NCBI GenBank assembly: GCA_037439945.1
Contig: JBBIVA010000095.1
Coordinates: 1 to 15,242 of the forward strand
Direction of reading: 5' to 3'
DNA length: 15,242 bases
Source of the DNA: CALEUX01 sp037439945
GTDB taxonomy: Bacteria > Bacteroidota > Bacteroidia > Bacteroidales > Marinilabiliaceae
The notes under the pieces are model-generated. The model saw nothing but the letters and a program-made list of their open reading frames with translations. It was not told the DNA's origin and did no database searches. The translations under genes were made by a program, and so were the position numbers. Every line of letters begins with the position of its first letter. The stretch's first letter is position 1. Shown here piece after piece: positions 1 through 6,537 of this stretch.

Positions 1-2
1 AT

Positions 3-38
3 GTTGTTGAAAATATGGCTATTGTAAAAGCTGCTTAA
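3..38 (+). CDS. possible 3' end of an upstream gene (partial)
   Basis: From position 3 one plus-strand frame reads VVENMAIVKAA and then a TAA stop at 36-38. The composition is protein-like, and the position fits the tail of a gene entering from the left and converging on the minus-strand barrel gene. Twelve codons are too few to identify a family or to exclude chance. Confidence 0.25.
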   Translation, partial: VVENMAIVKAA

Positions 39-114
39 ATCGAACTCACGTTATTCTAAATGTATTACTTAAACAAAGCTTTAACTTAATCCATCCTAAA
101 AAAACAGAAATTAA

Positions 115-1551
115 TTACATTGCCAGGTTAAAATGGACAAAAATGCCATGTTCACTAAAATTGTTTGCTGAATAGTTAATACTTAACACTTTATCATAAA
201 ATGTAACCAGGTCCAAACCAACTCCATAACCTATTAATAGAGAGTTGGCCATAAAATTTCCCGGTAATTTATTTTTGTTTACCACATATCCTCCATCAAG
301 TTGCAGTTTTAAATAAAAGGCATAGTGTATTTTAGAGAATTGCTTAATTGGTATAAAGGTCAGTTTTTTTTCTTTGCGGGGAACCAGCTCGAAAAGCAGT
401 TTATTTTGAACTGAACTAAATGAAGAGCCATCAATAACCCTAAATTCAAATCCATTTAAATATTCATTATAACCAAGACCGGTTTTAAAAACGTAAGGAA
501 CCTCTTTACGGTCAATTCCTGAAAGTGTTACCTGGGTACTTCCATAAAACCTGTTTAACAAAGGAATATGCCATGCAGTAATTATCTTTCCCTGGAAAAA
601 GCCATTATAATCAGATAACAAACCTATACCTCTCCTGGTAATTTCAGCTTCGTAAAGGCTGCCCTCAAGGGGATAGACTTTTGAGTCGCGTGTATCATAC
701 TGGTATTTATAACCTAATTCTATTATTTTACTTTTGGTGCTCCCCTTTGGCAGGTAATCAGGTTTAATCTTCTTCAGCGTATCTGCAATCCAGTAATCAA
801 TATATTGGGCAGTTAACCAATGCCTGTGATCCAAATTATGCCTGTAAAAATATAGAATCTCAACATTTGCCTGTCGGGTAATTTCTTCTCCCAGTGCTTT
901 TAAAAACACCTGCTTATCATCATTTGTTGTATATGGTACCTGGTCATAAACAAGCCAACCCAAATTTACTCCCCAGCCCGAACGGTTATTATAACCGGGA
1001 TTCTCATAGCCTAAAACCAATTGGTTCTTATGTCCTGTCACCATTCGTAGTTTCAGGGTTTCATTCCTGCCCCTGAGATTATCATGTTTAAAATAAAGTC
1101 CGTAATTGAAATATGATCCATCATTTAATCTAAGGAAATCACTAAAATTTCTCCCCTCCTGTTCAAATATTGGAAAAACCCAAATATACCAGCGCTCCTC
1201 CACTTTAATATCAAAAATGACATCGTTATCGTTTGGAAACCAATAGTTAACAGAAACATAATTAAAAAGAGTTGTATTTAAAAGGTTCTCCCGTGCTCGT
1301 TCGGATAATGATTTTATGCTTTGAGAAGACACAAACGAACCCGCTGTAAAAGGAAGCTCGTTAATAATTACTTTATGTTTTGTATGATTATTACCTGATA
1401 TAAAGATTTTCTTTACTACTCTTATTCCCGTTTCAGAAGTGTCGTAACCTGATATTTCTTCGGCATTAATATTAATTGAAAAAATAAAAACCGCAATACT
1501 TATTATATTGAACCACCCCAACTTCATCCCACAATTATTTTTTCTAAACAC
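115..1551 (-). CDS. BamA/TamA-like outer-membrane protein with a single POTRA domain
   Basis: This is a predicted outer-membrane beta-barrel of the Omp85 superfamily. The GTG start at 1549-1551 overlaps the end of the upstream CBS gene by 8 bases. An ATG nine codons in (1525-1527) puts a typical signal peptide at the very N-terminus (MKLGWFNIISIAVFIFSI, ending near NINA), so either start is possible. After the signal, residues about 44-120 look like one POTRA domain (VKKIFISGNNHTK at its start, VEERW at its end). The rest, about 120-478, alternates aromatic and polar residues as transmembrane strands do, including a DTRDSKVYPLEGS segment typical of the surface-antigen/BamA barrel. Bona fide BamA carries five POTRA domains and is about 800 residues or longer, so this is a miniature relative, not BamA itself. 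It could insert or translocate a specific lipoprotein or surface protein; the substrate is unknown. It is probably cotranscribed with the CBS gene. Confidence 0.8.
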   Translation of the reverse strand: MFRKNNCGMKLGWFNIISIAVFIFSININAEEISGYDTSETGIRVVKKIFISGNNHTKHKVIINELPFTAGSFVSSQSIKSLSERARENLLNTTLFNYVSVNYWFPNDNDVIFDIKVEERWYIWVFPIFEQEGRNFSDFLRLNDGSYFNYGLYFKHDNLRGRNETLKLRMVTGHKNQLVLGYENPGYNNRSGWGVNLGWLVYDQVPYTTNDDKQVFLKALGEEITRQANVEILYFYRHNLDHRHWLTAQYIDYWIADTLKKIKPDYLPKGSTKSKIIELGYKYQYDTRDSKVYPLEGSLYEAEITRRGIGLLSDYNGFFQGKIITAWHIPLLNRFYGSTQVTLSGIDRKEVPYVFKTGLGYNEYLNGFEFRVIDGSSFSSVQNKLLFELVPRKEKKLTFIPIKQFSKIHYAFYLKLQLDGGYVVNKNKLPGNFMANSLLIGYGVGLDLVTFYDKVLSINYSANNFSEHGIFVHFNLAM

Positions 1552-2209
1552 TTAAATATCTAATTAACGACTCGTAGTTTCTTTTTACGGTTTCATCTAC
1601 AATTATCTCTGACCCATAAACTGCTCTAACCTGGTATCCATAGCGCTCAAATGCATTAAGTACCGGATTTAAATCTGTTCTATTCAATTTAATGGTAAGT
1701 GACAAAGTTCCGTTATCAGGAATCTGGGCAATATATAAACTTAAAATTTTGGTGTCAGAATCTTCTACAATCCTTGCAATTTCAGAAAGTGCGTAGTCCC
1801 GCAATCCTACTTCAATTTGAAGAATTCCTCCCGGTGTGTGTGCAGCGATTAACTCGCTGAATTTATGCATAAGGTCGTTTTGAGTAATTACACCCAGAAA
1901 CTCTTTTTCAATATTTAAAACCGGTACTACACTTAGTTTTAAACGTGATGAAATTTCAATAACATCGTAAATATGCTGATGATTATAAACATAAGGTTTC
2001 ATTAATGACAACCTGTGATTACCCAATGGTTCATCAGCAGAATTTAAATCATATATGTCAACATCACTTATTAATCCCAGGAAAATTAAGTTATTAACAA
2101 TGGGCAAATGAGAAACCCTGAAGGCCTCCATCCAATTCAGGGCATCCAGACCGGTGTCGGATGTTTTGAGTGATGGTATCACATCTGATATTAAATCTTG
2201 TGCAAGCAT
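1544..2209 (-). CDS. CBS-domain-pair protein with C-terminal ACT-like domain
   Basis: This is a cytoplasmic protein of 221 residues. Residues about 1-60 and 65-120 form two CBS motifs (HLPIVNNLIFLGLISDVDIYD, then VVPVLNIEKEFLGVITQNDL), which in this family usually bind adenine nucleotides as an energy sensor. Residues about 125-200 (GGILQIEVGLRDYALSEIARI onward) resemble an ACT-type regulatory fold. From memory of Bacteroidota genomes, a CBS gene of this sort lies beside pdxJ and upstream of NAD kinase, undecaprenyl-diphosphate synthase and bamA. Here it sits beside divergent pdxJ but is followed directly by a small BamA-like gene. The stop codon overlaps the downstream start, implying translational coupling. 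No enzymatic function can be assigned. Confidence 0.8.
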   Translation of the reverse strand: MLAQDLISDVIPSLKTSDTGLDALNWMEAFRVSHLPIVNNLIFLGLISDVDIYDLNSADEPLGNHRLSLMKPYVYNHQHIYDVIEISSRLKLSVVPVLNIEKEFLGVITQNDLMHKFSELIAAHTPGGILQIEVGLRDYALSEIARIVEDSDTKILSLYIAQIPDNGTLSLTIKLNRTDLNPVLNAFERYGYQVRAVYGSEIIVDETVKRNYESLIRYLSV

Positions 2210-2367
2210 AAAACGGATTCAGGAAATACTTTTAACTTTGTCTCCTTAAAAACATAGTACGGTTAAATAATATTAATCATTTGTTAAGCCATAAACTATT
2301 AAACTTAAACAAATATTATCAATTTCGGTTTAACCTTTGATTTTTTACTACAAATTAAATACCCAAA
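2210..2367. promoter_or_regulatory. divergent intergenic region between the CBS gene and pdxJ
   Basis: This AT-rich 158-bp spacer must hold promoters for both directions. Toward pdxJ it contains TTAACCTTTG near 2330-2339, which differs from the Bacteroidota -7 consensus TAnnTTTG by one extra base. I see no convincing -33 TTTG at the right distance, so no exact promoter is called. Confidence 0.3.
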
Positions 2368-3084
2368 ATGACAAAACTGAGTGTAAACATAAATAAAATA
2401 GCAACATTACGCAATTCCAGGGGCGGAAACATACCTGATGTAGTAAAGGTGGCTATTGATGCACAAATTTTCGGAGCCGATGGAATTACTATTCACCCGC
2501 GACCGGATGAAAGACATATTCGCAATAAAGATGTTTACGATTTGAAACAGGTTATTCGTACAGAGTTCAATATAGAGGGATATCCGTCGCCCAAATTTAT
2601 AGAATTAGTAAAATCAGTTAAGCCCCATCAGGTAACACTTGTACCTGACCCACCGGATGCCATTACTTCAAATGCCGGATGGGATACTATTAAAAACCTT
2701 TCATTTTTAAAAGATGTAATTGCAGAGTTTAAGGAAGCAGGAATAAGAACATCAATATTTATTGACCCAAATCCTGAGTTTATTCTAAACTCAGTGCAAA
2801 CCAATACCGACCGTATTGAACTATATACCGAACCTTATGCAGCACTTTTCCCTGTTGACAGGGAAAAAGCCATTGCACCGTATGTTAACGCAGCCAACAT
2901 AGCTAATAAGGCTGGATTAAAAATCAATGCAGGGCATGATTTAAATCTTCAAAATTTACGCTTTTTTAATGAAAGGATACCCTTTTTAAAGGAGGTATCC
3001 ATAGGCCATGCTTTAATTGCTGATGCATTATATATGGGACTTGAAAAAACAATTGTATTATATAAAGATCAATTGATAAAGTAA
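2368..3084 (+). CDS. pdxJ: pyridoxine 5'-phosphate synthase
   Basis: PdxJ condenses 3-amino-2-oxopropyl phosphate (1-amino-acetone 3-phosphate) with 1-deoxy-D-xylulose 5-phosphate to give pyridoxine 5'-phosphate, the ring-closing step of DXP-dependent vitamin B6 synthesis in the cytoplasm. The 238-residue length is normal for this TIM barrel. Visible family motifs are NINKIATLRNSRGG (7-20), GADGITIHPRPDERHI (36-51, including H43), the EGYPSP segment with E70 in the position of the catalytic Glu, LVPDPP (91-96), NAGHDLN with H190, and SIGHALI (211-217). E. coli has NIDH where this protein has NINK, which I believe is usual in Bacteroidota. The gene is divergent from the CBS gene and lies 6 bp upstream of an alpha/beta hydrolase, with which it is likely cotranscribed. 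Identification is firm. Confidence 0.95.
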   Translation: MTKLSVNINKIATLRNSRGGNIPDVVKVAIDAQIFGADGITIHPRPDERHIRNKDVYDLKQVIRTEFNIEGYPSPKFIELVKSVKPHQVTLVPDPPDAITSNAGWDTIKNLSFLKDVIAEFKEAGIRTSIFIDPNPEFILNSVQTNTDRIELYTEPYAALFPVDREKAIAPYVNAANIANKAGLKINAGHDLNLQNLRFFNERIPFLKEVSIGHALIADALYMGLEKTIVLYKDQLIK

Positions 3085-3090
3085 TTTTTA

Positions 3091-3900
3091 ATGGAATTGT
3101 TTTGCAGGGAAACAGGGACGGGAAACCAAACCATTATTATTCTTCATGGATTATATGGTTCATCAGATAACTGGATGCCAATAGCCCAGGCCCTTGCAGT
3201 TAATTACAGAATTCTAATCCCGGATCAGCGTAATCACGGACAAAGCCCCCACCAGGGTGATCACACATACAATTCCCTTGTTTTGGATTTATTGGAATTG
3301 ATACAAGCCAAAGAATTGGGAAAAGTAATTTTATTGGGGCATTCGATGGGTGGCAAAACTGCCATGCGATTTGCCCTTGAGTATCCAAACCTGGTTGATT
3401 ATTTAATAGTGGTTGATATTGCCCCCAAAAAATATGGGCCCTTTGGTAACTATGCAAAAGAAACTGCCAACCACAGGCAAATAATTAATTCAATGTTATC
3501 TGTAAACCCAGGGCAGTTTAAAACCAGAACACAAATTGATGAAGAACTAAAAAAATATTTACCTGATAAAACACTAAGGCAGTTTTTAATGAAGAATATT
3601 TACAGGCCACTCAAAGAAAATTATAGGTGGAGATTAAACCTGCAAATTCTGGAAAAATATCTGCCCGAAATTATGGATGGTTTTTCTGAATATGAAAGTA
3701 ATAATAAAATAAGCCAGGCTAATATACCTTCTTTATTTATAAGGGGCGAACAATCGCCATACATACTAAATGAAGACACTTTTGCTGTAAATAAGTTCTT
3801 TCCTGGAGCTCAGATTGTTTCAATTCCAAATGCGGGACATTGGCTACATGCCCAACAACCGGATTTATTTATAAAGACTGTTCTTTATTTTTTGGAATAA
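3091..3900 (+). CDS. alpha/beta hydrolase, YbfF-like esterase
   Basis: This is a cytoplasmic serine hydrolase of 269 residues with the standard alpha/beta-hydrolase order. The oxyanion-side HG is at 19-20 in LHGLYGSSDNW, then DQRNHGQSPH (45-54), the nucleophile elbow GHSMGG with Ser85, a VVDIAP segment with Asp109, and the catalytic His250 in NAGHWLHAQQP. The DxRNHG-S and GHSMGGK pattern is that of the YbfF/acyl-CoA-esterase-like subgroup. No signal peptide is present. It follows pdxJ by 6 bp, and the pair is a common arrangement in this phylum as far as I recall. The substrate cannot be read from the sequence; a role in B6 metabolism is only guilt by association. Confidence 0.85.
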   Translation: MELFCRETGTGNQTIIILHGLYGSSDNWMPIAQALAVNYRILIPDQRNHGQSPHQGDHTYNSLVLDLLELIQAKELGKVILLGHSMGGKTAMRFALEYPNLVDYLIVVDIAPKKYGPFGNYAKETANHRQIINSMLSVNPGQFKTRTQIDEELKKYLPDKTLRQFLMKNIYRPLKENYRWRLNLQILEKYLPEIMDGFSEYESNNKISQANIPSLFIRGEQSPYILNEDTFAVNKFFPGAQIVSIPNAGHWLHAQQPDLFIKTVLYFLE

Positions 3901-3958
3901 ACCGGTTTACCAGGTTTTAGTAAATATTAATGAAGTTGAAAATAAGCAGGAAAAATGC

Positions 3959-4675
3959 TTAAGCTTTTATAAAATTTGATTCCCTGATTATTGTCTCACC
4001 TTTAAACCTCAGAAAAAGCTGAGCTGTTGCAAAAACATCCTTTTCACAATATCTTACTATTCTCTCCAAATTTTTTTCGATGTAATAAACCGAGGCTACC
4101 TGGCTACCATCAATATCATCCTTGGGCGAAGGCACACCCATTACTTTGGTTAACAAGGCCAGTGACGTGTAATTTTTGTAATCGCCGAATTTCCACAAAT
4201 CCAATGTATCGACAAATTTGACCTCCCACGGTTTTTTCCCTGCAATATTAAGAACAGGAGGTAATGCAATACTATTTATTAACATACGACGGGCTATATA
4301 GGGAATATCAAATTCTTTAATATTATGTCCTCCTATACTGTTTCTGGAGTCGTTGCAAAAACTATTTAAAACCCGGCTAAAATCATTTAGGATCTGAGGT
4401 TCATCATCGCCATAAAACGATTTTACCTTAAAAAAACGATCGCCATTTTTATTGAAATACACACCTGCTGAAATACATATAATTTTACCAAATTCGGCAT
4501 ATATTCCTGCCCTTTCGTAAACATCCTCAGGGGTTTGGCCTTCTTTTCGAAAATTGATTGACTTTTTATCCCATAATTTTTTAAGATCCGGTTCCAATTC
4601 ATTAAAACTATAATTACCCGGAACAGTTTCGATATCAATAAATAGTATATTTTCGGGCGGAAATTGCTCAAGCAT
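3959..4675 (-). CDS. DnaQ-fold 3'-5' exonuclease (PolB-exonuclease-like)
   Basis: This is a stand-alone DEDD-superfamily nuclease of 238 residues with no polymerase domain. The three catalytic blocks are in order: Exo I FIDIETVPG with Asp14 and Glu16; Exo II GGHNIKEFDIPYIARR with Asn118 and Asp123; and Exo III RYCEKDVFATAQLF with Tyr209 and Asp213, the YxxxD (DEDDy) form. The pattern matches the predicted 3'-5' exonucleases related to the proofreading domain of B-family polymerases. It probably trims single-stranded or mismatched DNA ends with two metal ions. It lies 10 bp downstream of udk on the same strand, so the two are almost certainly one transcript; a functional link is not obvious beyond nucleic-acid metabolism. 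No key residue is missing. Confidence 0.88.
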   Translation of the reverse strand: MLEQFPPENILFIDIETVPGNYSFNELEPDLKKLWDKKSINFRKEGQTPEDVYERAGIYAEFGKIICISAGVYFNKNGDRFFKVKSFYGDDEPQILNDFSRVLNSFCNDSRNSIGGHNIKEFDIPYIARRMLINSIALPPVLNIAGKKPWEVKFVDTLDLWKFGDYKNYTSLALLTKVMGVPSPKDDIDGSQVASVYYIEKNLERIVRYCEKDVFATAQLFLRFKGETIIRESNFIKA

Positions 4676-4685
4676 GGTTTTTATT

Positions 4686-5303
4686 TTAAGATTGTTGGCT
4701 TAACACACGAAGAATATACTTTGTTAAAATATCAATTGCAACATGATTATTACCTCCCTGGGGGACAATAAGGTCGGCATATCTCTTTGTAGGTTCAATA
4801 AACTGCAGATGCATAGGTTTTACTGTTTCTTCATAACGCTCAAGCACTTTATCAACAGTTCTGCCTCTTTCGGAGATATCTCTTTGTATAACCCTAATCA
4901 ACCTTTCATCAGGTTCAGCATCAACAAAAACTTTTAAATCCATTAGTTCCCTTAAAGCAGGATTGCAAAGTATTAAAATCCCCTCAACTATAACTACTTT
5001 TTTAGGTTCAACTCTTACAGTTTCTGGCATCCTTGTGCAAGTAAGGTAAGAATAAACAGGCTGGTTAACCGGTATGCCCTTTTTTAATTGAATTAAATGC
5101 TCAACAAGCAGGTCAAACTCAATAGAATCAGGGTGATCAAAATTCATTCTTTGACGTTCTTCAAGTGGAAGATGAACATTATCACGGTAGTACGAATCCT
5201 GGGGCAAAACCGCAATTTCATCAACGGGAAGTTTTTTCATAATTTTTCGAACAACGGTTGTTTTGCCCGAACCGGTACCTCCAGCTATACCAATAACCAT
5301 CAT
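4686..5303 (-). CDS. udk: uridine kinase
   Basis: Udk phosphorylates uridine (and often cytidine) to the 5'-monophosphate in pyrimidine salvage. At 205 residues it has the usual length. Visible motifs are the P-loop GGTGSGKTT (8-16) with Lys14, QDSYYRD (35-41), the NFDHPDSIEFDLL block (54-66), VVIVEGIL (103-110), the lid arginines in RVIQRDISERGR (137-148), and FIEPTKRYADLIVPQGGNN (168-186). Two adjacent ATG codons offer alternative starts differing by one residue. In the substrate loop the usual YDxxxHxR becomes YSYLTCTR, with Cys89 where many uridine kinases have His; I recall the same form in other Bacteroidota. It heads an operon with the exonuclease gene. Confidence 0.95.
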   Translation of the reverse strand: MMVIGIAGGTGSGKTTVVRKIMKKLPVDEIAVLPQDSYYRDNVHLPLEERQRMNFDHPDSIEFDLLVEHLIQLKKGIPVNQPVYSYLTCTRMPETVRVEPKKVVIVEGILILCNPALRELMDLKVFVDAEPDERLIRVIQRDISERGRTVDKVLERYEETVKPMHLQFIEPTKRYADLIVPQGGNNHVAIDILTKYILRVLSQQS

Positions 5304-5387
5304 AAATAAACAATTTTCTTATTTTTGTGCCAACCAACAGATTAATTATACAAAGAAATTCATCTCAAATTAACAAATTTTCTATAT
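5304..5387. promoter_or_regulatory. divergent spacer between udk and the Dabb gene
   Basis: This is an 84-bp AT-rich spacer. On the plus strand TATTTTTG at 5320-5327 matches the Bacteroidota -7 element TAnnTTTG and lies about 60 bp upstream of the Dabb start. No good -33 TTTG accompanies it. For udk no TAnnTTTG match is seen on the minus strand. Confidence 0.25.
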
Positions 5388-5705
5388 ATGATAAAACATG
5401 TGGTTCTATTTAAATTCAAAAATGACTTAAATAATTCCCAAATGGGCTAAAAACTTGAATCGATAAAAAAATCTTTGGAGCAATTAAAAGATAGCATAGA
5501 TTGCCTGCAACAGATTGAAGTTGGGATTAATACTAATCCATCTGAATCTTATAATTTATCTCTAATCACAGAATTTAATTCATGGGATGATTTAAAAAGC
5601 TATGCTAACCACCCCGAACACCTTAAGGTTGCAGGTGTAATACGTGAAATACTTGAACAAAGGGCTTGTGTTGATTATGAATTAACTACATTAAGAATTA
5701 ATTAA
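5388..5705 (+). pseudogene. Dabb (stress-responsive A/B barrel) domain gene interrupted by one in-frame TAA
   Basis: From the ATG at 5388 the frame reads MIKHVVLFKFKNDLNNSQMG, then TAA at 5448-5450, and continues without frameshift as KLESIKKSLEQLKDSIDC to the stop at 5703-5705. Joined, the two parts give a full Dabb domain of about 105 residues: the MIKHVVLFKFK first strand, an internal helix, VGINTNPS, SLITEFNSWDDL, and the diagnostic NHPEHLKVAGVIREI helix. Dabb proteins are small dimeric ferredoxin-like folds; bacterial members mostly have no assigned reaction. One base change (CAA or GAA to TAA) explains the stop, so this is a very recent nonsense mutation or a sequence error. A downstream TTG at 5475 could start only a truncated product lacking the first strand. 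The element inserted at 5712 begins 6 bp after the stop. Confidence 0.7.
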
Positions 5706-5711
5706 CCCAAA

Positions 5712-5725
5712 GTGAAAAGCCCCCG
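5712..5725 (+). repeat. left terminal inverted repeat of IS5-like element copy 1
   Basis: GTGAAAAGCCCCCG matches the inward-read right end (6208 to 6195) at 11 of 14 positions and the corresponding end of copy 2 (14989-15002) at 12 of 14. Confidence 0.55.
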
Positions 5726-5730
5726 TTTTT

Positions 5731-6189
5731 TCAACAAACAAAATACCATTTTCTTTTAAAGGGATATTCATTCTCCTGTACTTCTTTTTTTGGAATTAAA
5801 TCAATTGACATATTTAAAAGTATCTCAGCACCTTTTTCTCCAATTCGTTTGCTGAACTTTATCAACTCTGTCCTGTCAAACGGTGGTTCATGACGAAAAT
5901 AAACCTCCCCACAGAAGTATTGCCAATATGGGTTTTCTACCCAACGCTCAATAACGCTCTCATCACTCTCGTTAAACATGCGGCGTAGAAGCAACATCCC
6001 GGCTACTGTTCGAATTGGAACGCCGGGCCAACCATTGTCCAAACAGTAAAACTTGCTTAGTTCAGCTTCCAACCAGTCCCAATTTATTCGCTTCGAAAGC
6101 AATATGAGCTTATGTTATTCTCTAATGAAATGTTGCAGAGGTGTTTTAAACATTTCCAATTGTGGGGCCTTGTCAGGTTTTTGAACCAT
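5731..6189 (-). pseudogene. IS5-family transposase, N-terminal half only, decayed
   Basis: An ATG at 6187-6189 opens MVQKPDKAPQLEMFKTPLQ, the usual start of this transposase subgroup. An in-frame TAA at 6115-6117 interrupts it after FIRE. The frame resumes with LLSKRINWDWLEAELSKFYC and shows the conserved DUF772-type region: the TVAGMLLLRRMFNESDE helix, then VERWVENPYWQYFCGE-like residues and DRTELIKFSKRIGEKGAEILL. After MSIDLIPKKEVQE, where intact relatives as I remember them go on to the first catalytic Asp (a VxxDTTVQEKN block), this copy switches to NEYPFKRKWYFVC and stops. The catalytic DDE domain is therefore missing and the product cannot be an active transposase. Confidence 0.75.
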
Positions 6190-6194
6190 TTCTA

Positions 6195-6208
6195 CCGGGT
6201 TTTTTCAC
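6195..6208 (-). repeat. right terminal inverted repeat of IS5-like element copy 1
   Basis: Read on the minus strand from 6208 this is GTGAAAAAACCCGG, the imperfect mate of 5712-5725. It lies just upstream of the transposase-fragment start codon. Confidence 0.55.
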
Positions 6209-6281
6209 AAGTTCGTTAATCCCAAGTTGAAATGATGTTCCTTTTTTAAAAGGTTATTAACAAATTGCGGTTAATTATCAA

Positions 6282-6512
6282 ATGATTATACAAAAAAATG
6301 GCTTTTTTCACTTTCTACTAAATAGTATTAAGCCAAATGAACGATTTGTTTTTATGATATTAAGAATAGCTTTTCCAGGAAATAAAAAGTTGGCTTGTTT
6401 TTTTATTGAAGGAGGAAGAGGTGCCGAAGGATATTGGGATTCAATAATATTTGTTAATGAGAAGCATGGAAAATGGAACATTACTAATAAAATTCCAATT
6501 AAAATTTATTAA
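6282..6512 (+). CDS. small hypothetical ORF, possibly a C-terminal gene remnant
   Basis: The 76 codons open at ATG 6282 with an upstream in-frame TAA at 6258-6260. The product is rich in aromatic residues in its first half (NGFFHFLL, ERFVFMIL) and ends GKWNITNKIPIKIY, which resembles the last strands of small secreted or NTF2-like proteins. No signal peptide, motif or family is recognised. It sits between the IS remnant and the tail of the SMP-30 gene, a place where a truncated gene end would be expected, so it may be debris left by the insertion and not a functional gene. Confidence 0.3.
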   Translation: MIIQKNGFFHFLLNSIKPNERFVFMILRIAFPGNKKLACFFIEGGRGAEGYWDSIIFVNEKHGKWNITNKIPIKIY

Positions 6513-6537
6513 ACCCTCCGCTCGGCCATTCAACAGC

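Larger units (their letters stand above)
5712..6208 (-). mobile_element. non-autonomous derivative of an IS5-family insertion sequence, copy 1
   Basis: This 497-bp element is bounded by imperfect inverted repeats: GTGAAAAGCCCCCG at 5712-5725, and GTGAAAAAACCCGG read inward from 6208, with 11 of 14 positions identical. Between them is only the 5' half of an IS5-type transposase on the minus strand, fused to a short tail that runs into the left terminal repeat; the DDE catalytic core is absent. Full-length relatives are normally well over 1 kb. A second copy with the same truncation junction starts at 14989, which suggests that the shortened form itself was mobilised in trans, like a MITE. Flanking bases share only AA, so a target duplication cannot be claimed. 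Confidence 0.65.

Noticed and set aside
3899..3917. Possible terminator AAACC...GGTTT between the converging hydrolase and exonuclease genes
   Set aside because: Only five base pairs and a short T run; too weak to call, though a terminator is expected here.
5709..6211. Target-site duplication around IS5-like copy 1
   Set aside because: Only AA is shared by both flanks, which in AT-rich DNA carries no weight.
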